A stretch of DNA of 64,000 bases, taken from contig CAJMKE010000013.1 of NCBI GenBank assembly GCA_905213895.1, positions 24,947 through 88,946 on the forward strand. Reading direction: 5' to 3'. This document shows, piece by piece, positions 59,840 to 64,000 of the stretch (position 1 is the stretch's first letter; the number at the start of each line of letters is the position of its first letter). The position numbers were made by a program, and so were the translations under genes. The notes beneath the pieces were generated by a model. That model was not told where the DNA came from and ran no database searches. It worked only from the letters and a program-made list of their open reading frames with translations. Source of the DNA: an uncultured Alistipes sp. (lineage in GTDB: Bacteria > Bacteroidota > Bacteroidia > Bacteroidales > Rikenellaceae).

Positions 59840-60913
59840 TCAATAGTGATAATCCGGCATGAACCGATAAATGCCACGGCTTTCCTGAACCACCATCCGT
59901 TTGTTCGTGAGAAACTGAATTATCTTCACAATCTTGTTGTGATTAAATTTCGTTCCTGCCAGTTCGTAGGCAGTAGTCAGTTCTTCTTCCAAAGCCTTAT
60001 ATCCCGAAATTGTTTCTCTTCCCTTAAAAGCCAGTTCGAGAGCCTTGCGATGGATTGTTTCGTGGATGTCCCTATAAGGGGAGAAGGGTTCCTGTTTGGG
60101 ACGACCTACGCTCTTTTTTGTCGGCACATAGTCTGGCAGAAGTTCGGGAAGTGATTGGGCATTGATGCAGAAGGCGAATGGCAGGAAATCCTTTGAACGG
60201 GTATGCACACTTTCCACTTTGCTGATGCTATTGTCGTCCTTGTCCTTCTCAATTTGGATGACCGTTTCCGCTTTGTTGTTGATTTCCGTGCCAATGTGTC
60301 CACGGGCGTTTTCATCGCTTTTGTTCTGATGAAGGATGGTGTGAAGATGAATCTGGTATTCGTCAGTCCACTGCATGAGTTTGGAGATTACGCACGTGGC
60401 TTCGCTCGGAGAATTAATGTCATAGACCAAGTCGCGGATTCCGTCAATCACCACGAAACCGAGACCCTTAATCTGACTGATTGCATCATCTATGATAGCC
60501 AAACGCTCCTTGGGGTTGAACTTGCGTAGTGCGAGAAAATAGAAACGGTCGTAATCCTCATTAGTTGGCAACTCTGCCAGTTTCATGATACGATGCATCA
60601 CAATCATACAATGGTTTTGACTTTGTTCTGTGTCGATGTAAAGGATGCGGTTCTTTCCTTCAGGGAAGTCCGTTGTGTAGTTAAGAACTTCCTTCCCTGA
60701 CAAAGCTGCTGCCACCATAGCTGACACATTGAAAGTCTTTTTGCTTTTAGCCTTGCCTATGGATGCACTGAAATTTCCCAATGTCCCGATAGGTACTCCG
60801 CCTATTTTCAGAACTTCCGGCTCCTGTTCGTACTCCTTTTCCAAACTGAGCATGGTATCTTGCCATCTTGTAGCGACCTGAGCAAGATTTTCAATGGGTG
60901 TTGGCGTTCCCAT
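59840..60913 (-). CDS. RepA-like AAA/RecA-fold ATPase of the mobile element
   Basis: A 357-residue RecA-fold ATPase of the type found in replication modules of Bacteroidota mobilizable elements. The Walker A region reads SIGKAKSKKTFNV (about residues 52-64), a variant in which the usual GKT is SKKT. Walker B is LGFVVIDGIRDLV (about 153-165), and LHQNKSDENARGHIGTEI is the RecA-like motif after it. The C-terminus (from about 280) resembles a winged-helix. It probably acts as a helicase or primase loader for the excised circle. It follows the excisionase-like gene by 3 bp. No primase or relaxase gene is visible in the window. Confidence 0.75.
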   Translation of the reverse strand: MGTPTPIENLAQVATRWQDTMLSLEKEYEQEPEVLKIGGVPIGTLGNFSASIGKAKSKKTFNVSAMVAAALSGKEVLNYTTDFPEGKNRILYIDTEQSQNHCMIVMHRIMKLAELPTNEDYDRFYFLALRKFNPKERLAIIDDAISQIKGLGFVVIDGIRDLVYDINSPSEATCVISKLMQWTDEYQIHLHTILHQNKSDENARGHIGTEINNKAETVIQIEKDKDDNSISKVESVHTRSKDFLPFAFCINAQSLPELLPDYVPTKKSVGRPKQEPFSPYRDIHETIHRKALELAFKGRETISGYKALEEELTTAYELAGTKFNHNKIVKIIQFLTNKRMVVQESRGIYRFMPDYHY

Positions 60914-60916
60914 AGT

Positions 60917-61294
60917 TTACCAGTCTTTAGGGTTGGCTTTGTGACGTGTAGCAGCAAGCATTCGGGCGTGTTCTTCCTCTATGCTTATAGGCGTTTCTCC
61001 TTTTCTTCCGCTTTCCAACCATTTGTCCAATTCATCCCGATAGACAAACAAGTGTTTTCCTTGTTTGATGATTGGAATACCACCATGCTTGGCTTTGTAA
61101 TAAAAGGATGATTTCGAGATACCTAAATATTTGCAGACTTCATCAACTGTCATTGGAACATGGGTATCCTTTTTTACTTCGTTATGCTGCTGATGAAGTT
61201 TTTCTGTCAGCAGATTTTCCATACTTGAGATTCTCTCGCAGAGTTCGCCTACCACTTCCGGTAGGTCATTGAAGGTTAATTTGTTTCTTTGCAT
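60917..61294 (-). CDS. Excisionase-like HTH_17 DNA-binding protein
   Basis: A 125-residue protein. Residues about 47-95 form a MerR/excisionase-type winged helix: PMTVDEVCKYLGISKSSFYY, then KAKHGGIPIIKQGKHLFVY and RDELDKWLESGR. The N-terminus (LCERISSMENLLTEKLHQQ) is probably a coiled coil for dimer formation. Such proteins control excision and the expression of element genes in Bacteroides-type integrative elements. It overlaps no neighbour but lies 3 bp before the RepA-like gene, so the two are co-transcribed. Confidence 0.85.
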   Translation of the reverse strand: MQRNKLTFNDLPEVVGELCERISSMENLLTEKLHQQHNEVKKDTHVPMTVDEVCKYLGISKSSFYYKAKHGGIPIIKQGKHLFVYRDELDKWLESGRKGETPISIEEEHARMLAATRHKANPKDW

Positions 61295-61416
61295 GATATA
61301 ACATTGTTTTTGTTAAACATGCTGCAAACCAACACAATGATGTAATGCTGACAACTATCAGAAGGCAATAATATTTCAGTCTGTGTTGAATAACCCTAAT
61401 CGGTTGAATTTGCTTT

Positions 61417-62193
61417 TTATTCTTGGGCTTCTTTCATACATTTGAAGTGATAATCTCCGGTTTTAGGAATATCAAGGGCTATTTTGCAAACTCCGCATGT
61501 CCGGAGATTTTTAGCCAGATATTTAATCGAAGCATCTTTTAGTTCATGTGGGAATATAGTATGTATGAATCTTGCTCTATCTATAAGAGAAATGCCCAAT
61601 CTCTCTCCGATGTTCCACACAAAGTGCATTAGGTCGATAGAACGGAGGGGATAATCTAATCTTGAACGGATTGGCTTGTATAAATCAGACTGTCCGTGCG
61701 CAAAATACTCTATGTTTTCATGCAGAATTTCAAGATCTTCTTTTGAAAGAAATTCCGTCATTACAAATGTGGTATATTCATGAATGACACGCTTAATGTC
61801 TGCCTGCCTTTCTGCTTTTTCACGTTCAATTTCGGCGACACGCACTTCATAATTATCCATATAATCATGTTTTACAACTAAGTTTCCCGGATTTATATCC
61901 TTGTCCTTTGGGCACTCCGGATTAATCTCCTTAATTTGTTCGGGTAGAGGTCTTACTTGCTTGCCAAAAGACAAACCCAATTCATTCTTTGTAATGAATC
62001 GGAAAAAGAAACGCTGAAGTACTCCACAGGCGAGTATCATTGCCGTGATATATAAAATAGCTGGAGTGGAATACTCCATCAGGTTGATATGGTAACTGAG
62101 ATATAAATAGGAATCTGTTGCCCAGTAAAGGATGACACTTACTGAAAGTATGAAACTGGTTCTTTGAGGAGAGATTTTAATACTATTCGTCAT
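61417..62193 (-). CDS. Mobile-element membrane protein, unknown function
   Basis: A 258-residue protein starting at the ATG at 62191-62193 (MTNSIKISPQRTSFILSVSV). Two membrane helices (about residues 12-30 and 42-60) are followed by a cytoplasmic part with a charged helix (VRVAEIEREKAERQADIKRV). The C-terminus has CGVC and a later Cys (HFKCMKEAQE), perhaps a metal site. I do not recognise the family. It lies between the integrase and excisionase-like genes on the same strand, so it belongs to the element, possibly in regulation or in entry exclusion; neither is supported by a motif. Confidence 0.65.
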   Translation of the reverse strand: MTNSIKISPQRTSFILSVSVILYWATDSYLYLSYHINLMEYSTPAILYITAMILACGVLQRFFFRFITKNELGLSFGKQVRPLPEQIKEINPECPKDKDINPGNLVVKHDYMDNYEVRVAEIEREKAERQADIKRVIHEYTTFVMTEFLSKEDLEILHENIEYFAHGQSDLYKPIRSRLDYPLRSIDLMHFVWNIGERLGISLIDRARFIHTIFPHELKDASIKYLAKNLRTCGVCKIALDIPKTGDYHFKCMKEAQE

Positions 62194-62296
62194 AAACTGA
62201 TACTGTTTGAGTTTTACAATAAGACAAATGTATATGCAGATTTCCAAATAGTTGCTGTTTGTAATAGATAATCGTTCAGAATTTAAGAAAAAATAC

Positions 62297-62336
62297 GCTC
62301 AGAGTATGATTTGATGCAAAATATCATACTCTGAGC
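62297..62336 (-). terminator. Terminator after the integrase gene
   Basis: A perfect 14-bp stem (GCTCAGAGTATGAT at 62297-62310 with its complement at 62323-62336) and a 12-nt loop. On the minus strand it is followed by GTATTTTTTC, 31 bp after the integrase stop. Confidence 0.88.
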
Positions 62337-62367
62337 TGTAAAAACGGGATTATTTGAACCTTAATTC

Positions 62368-63480
62368 TTACTTGCGGATTAAAGAGATTCTGTTGCTGGC
62401 TTCACGCTTGTTACTGTCCACAACTTTCATGTACCGTTGTGTCGTGGTGATACTTTTATGTGCCATATTACTTTGAATGGTACGTATATCTGTGCCGGCT
62501 GCTCCTTGAAGTGTTGCATATGTTCTTCGGTATGAGTGGAAAGTGATATTCTTGGTGATACCGGCTTCGCGAATCCATTCTTTCATGGGATGCTGTGTCC
62601 AACTTCGTTTCAATCCTTTAAATACTAATCCGTTTTTTTCCGGAGAATAGCCGATTAATTGCAGGGCTTCGTCGCTGATTGGAATGATGTCCTCTGTTTT
62701 GGTCTTTTGGGTAATTGTATGGACACATTTCCCTCCGGCTGCAAAGTCAACGATTTCATGCCATTGTAACGATAGTATATCGCTGATTCTGAGACTAGTC
62801 AAACATGAAAACAATGCTGCTGTCTTCAGAATCGGCTTTTTGCAAGGTGTCTCAGCCAATTTGTAAAGTTCTTCCACACTTAGATAGTCTTTTGGAGTAT
62901 CTTCTGTTTCGATTTTATCCAAAAAGTCATTGATATTGGTTTTGATTAGCCGATTGCGATAAAGGATTTTCAAAAGTCCCCTGAATGTTGACCAATAGCC
63001 GGAAGCAGAGTTCTTTGAAATGCGACCGTCACGCCTGAGTTGCTTGGCATTTAGCAGATGCTCACGGAACTTATTACAAAGGTCAATATCAATTTCTTCA
63101 AAAGTACATTTGCCATGAACGAAGTTGCAGAAATGGTGGTACACAAATTCCCACTTTTGGTCATGCTTGCGAAGTTGCTTGCGATAGTATTCCAGAAAAT
63201 CCGCTTTGAGTTTGTGCCTGTCAAAGAAATCATACCTGTCATTTACGATAGATTCAAAGCGTCGACATCGGATGGCTTCTGCCTTTTCAGACATAGTGGC
63301 ATTGAAGTTGCGTTCGCGCTCATTCTTGGGATTGGCATAAATATAAATGTTCAATCCTTCGTGGCGGATGGTTTTCATTGTTTCCTGGTCACGATAGCCC
63401 GGATAATAATCCAGATAGTAAGAAAGCATCCCGTTTTTCAAAGGACGTGTTCTCAATGTTACTGTTTTACATTCTAACAT
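62368..63480 (-). CDS. int: Tyrosine-type site-specific recombinase (integrase)
   Basis: A 370-residue integrase that inserts and excises the element. The N-terminal arm (MLECKTVTLRTRPLKNGMLS) and SAM-like core-binding domain (about residues 95-185) are typical of Bacteroidota element integrases. The catalytic set is complete: R231 (SLRISDILSLQW), a Lys in TQKTKTED (259 or 261), H315 and R318 (HSYRRTYAT), H341 (MAHKSITTTQRY) and the nucleophile Y350. I start at ATG 63480; an ATG 22 codons upstream adds a segment without homology. It ends before a terminator. Its presence shows that the surrounding AT-rich DNA is, or was, mobile. Confidence 0.93.
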   Translation of the reverse strand: MLECKTVTLRTRPLKNGMLSYYLDYYPGYRDQETMKTIRHEGLNIYIYANPKNERERNFNATMSEKAEAIRCRRFESIVNDRYDFFDRHKLKADFLEYYRKQLRKHDQKWEFVYHHFCNFVHGKCTFEEIDIDLCNKFREHLLNAKQLRRDGRISKNSASGYWSTFRGLLKILYRNRLIKTNINDFLDKIETEDTPKDYLSVEELYKLAETPCKKPILKTAALFSCLTSLRISDILSLQWHEIVDFAAGGKCVHTITQKTKTEDIIPISDEALQLIGYSPEKNGLVFKGLKRSWTQHPMKEWIREAGITKNITFHSYRRTYATLQGAAGTDIRTIQSNMAHKSITTTQRYMKVVDSNKREASNRISLIRK

Positions 63481-63595
63481 AGTTGCAATTATTATTGGTT
63501 TATACTTGATTTGCTGCAAATGTCCGTAATGGCTTGACACAGACAATGCTCATTTTTAGAATCATTTTCTGGTCTGCCTAAATTCAGACTTAGGC

Positions 63596-64000
63596 TTATT
63601 TTCTGACACCCATTACATGATCAAATTCCACTTTCAGGAATCTCACGAAACGACCTTTCTTCTCACGTTTGATTTCGTGGAACTGCAGAATGCCATAGAC
63701 AGAATCCCGTGTGAGATTGTATTTCTTCATGGCTTCCTGCACGGTGTAGTACTCCGAAGCATTATCTTCAGCAGTCTGCTTGGATAGGTCAAAATGTAGC
63801 TTCGAGTAGAATATCTGACCGTGTTCTTTCTTGGATGGGATGTTGTTGCGATAGACATGGGAGCGGATGGCAACCCGACTCATACCATACTTTTGTTCTA
63901 TCTCTTCGGGAGTGTACCATTCGGTCAGATCATTATCTGTCTTGTATTTGGCAAAAGCAGCATCAATATGCTTTTTGCTGTAATAGTTGAACTGACGGAT
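63596..64000 (-). CDS. Double-HTH element protein, 5' part outside window
   Basis: At least 134 residues, open to the window edge. It holds two similar HTH_17-type units: EWYTPEEIEQKYGMSRVAIR with SHVYRNNIPSKKEHGQIFYS, and EYYTVQEAMKKYNLTRDSVY with GILQFHEIKREKKGRFVRF. Both share the W/YYT-x2-E-x5-YG/N-x-(S/T)R pattern, so it arose by internal duplication. Proteins of this kind lie beside the integrase in Bacteroides mobilizable elements and may assist integration or excision. The stop is 116 bp upstream of the integrase start on the same strand. The ATG at 63883 is internal. Confidence 0.72.
   Translation of the reverse strand: MRQFNYYSKKHIDAAFAKYKTDNDLTEWYTPEEIEQKYGMSRVAIRSHVYRNNIPSKKEHGQIFYSKLHFDLSKQTAEDNASEYYTVQEAMKKYNLTRDSVYGILQFHEIKREKKGRFVRFLKVEFDHVMGVRK

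Noticed and set aside
26968..64000. tRNA-Leu repeat as attachment site of the AT-rich island
   Set aside because: Both repeats lie within 232 bp in GC-rich DNA, about 16 kb from the composition change; no copy was seen near the integrase.

Overview
The window looks like a chromosome segment of a gut Bacteroidota, most like the Alistipes/Rikenellaceae group. Supporting signs are a GC-rich backbone (about 55-58% by eye), a SusC/SusD pair, BACON-domain lipoproteins, promoters of the TTTG-N19-TAnnTTTG type and a CfxA/CblA-like class A beta-lactamase. The genus is an inference; the phylum is well supported.

Layout. (1) 1-2.9 kb: phospholipid genes (cdsA 3' part, psd), an AI-2E family permease and a stand-alone riboflavin kinase domain. 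(2) 2.9-4.9 kb: an unusual FUSC-like/MFS transporter fusion. (3) 5.0-11.8 kb, minus strand: a complete urease operon (ureA-ureB-ureC-ureE-ureF-ureG-ureD-urea transporter), divergent from the fluoride channel gene crcB. (4) 12.3-24.3 kb: two paralogous sets of a TonB receptor, an ECF-type S component and Fe-S aldo/keto reductases. The larger set also has a NapH/NapG-like membrane Fe-S protein, a DUF1893 protein and a DUF362 lipoprotein. (5) 24.3-27.3 kb: an HTH/membrane-protein pair with its operator, a FAD dehydrogenase and tRNA-Leu(UAG), whose 3' end is duplicated 213 bp downstream. (6) 27.3-41.3 kb: a nucleic-acid/nucleoside scavenging locus with a LacI regulator and operator, ribokinase, sugar permease, nucleoside hydrolase, calcineurin-like phosphoesterase, BACON/LamG lipoprotein, SusC, SusD and S1/P1 nuclease. 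Together these could take extracellular RNA or ssDNA to nucleotides, nucleosides, ribose and ribose-5-phosphate. (7) 41.3-43.5 kb: a beta-lactamase downstream of a putative modification-sensing PD-(D/E)XK nuclease.

(8) 43.5-64 kb: an AT-rich (about 35-42% GC), laterally acquired defence island on an integrative element. It carries HipB/HipA, then a compact operon that reads as a BREX type 4 system: XRE regulator, BrxP-like PAPS reductase/ferredoxin, an extra small protein resembling modified-DNA-binding domains, BrxC/PglY ATPase, PglZ and a short BrxL. A TIR-domain protein follows, lying between two decayed RhuM-family genes. Next come a non-coding segment with iterons and a perfect 32-bp palindrome, and a mobility module (RepA-like ATPase, excisionase-like HTH, membrane protein, tyrosine recombinase, partial HTH protein).

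A family of palindromic repeats built from TTAAAGTC/TTAAGGAC words sits just 3' of five backbone genes and was not seen in the island. All functions are read from sequence motifs; no searches were run.
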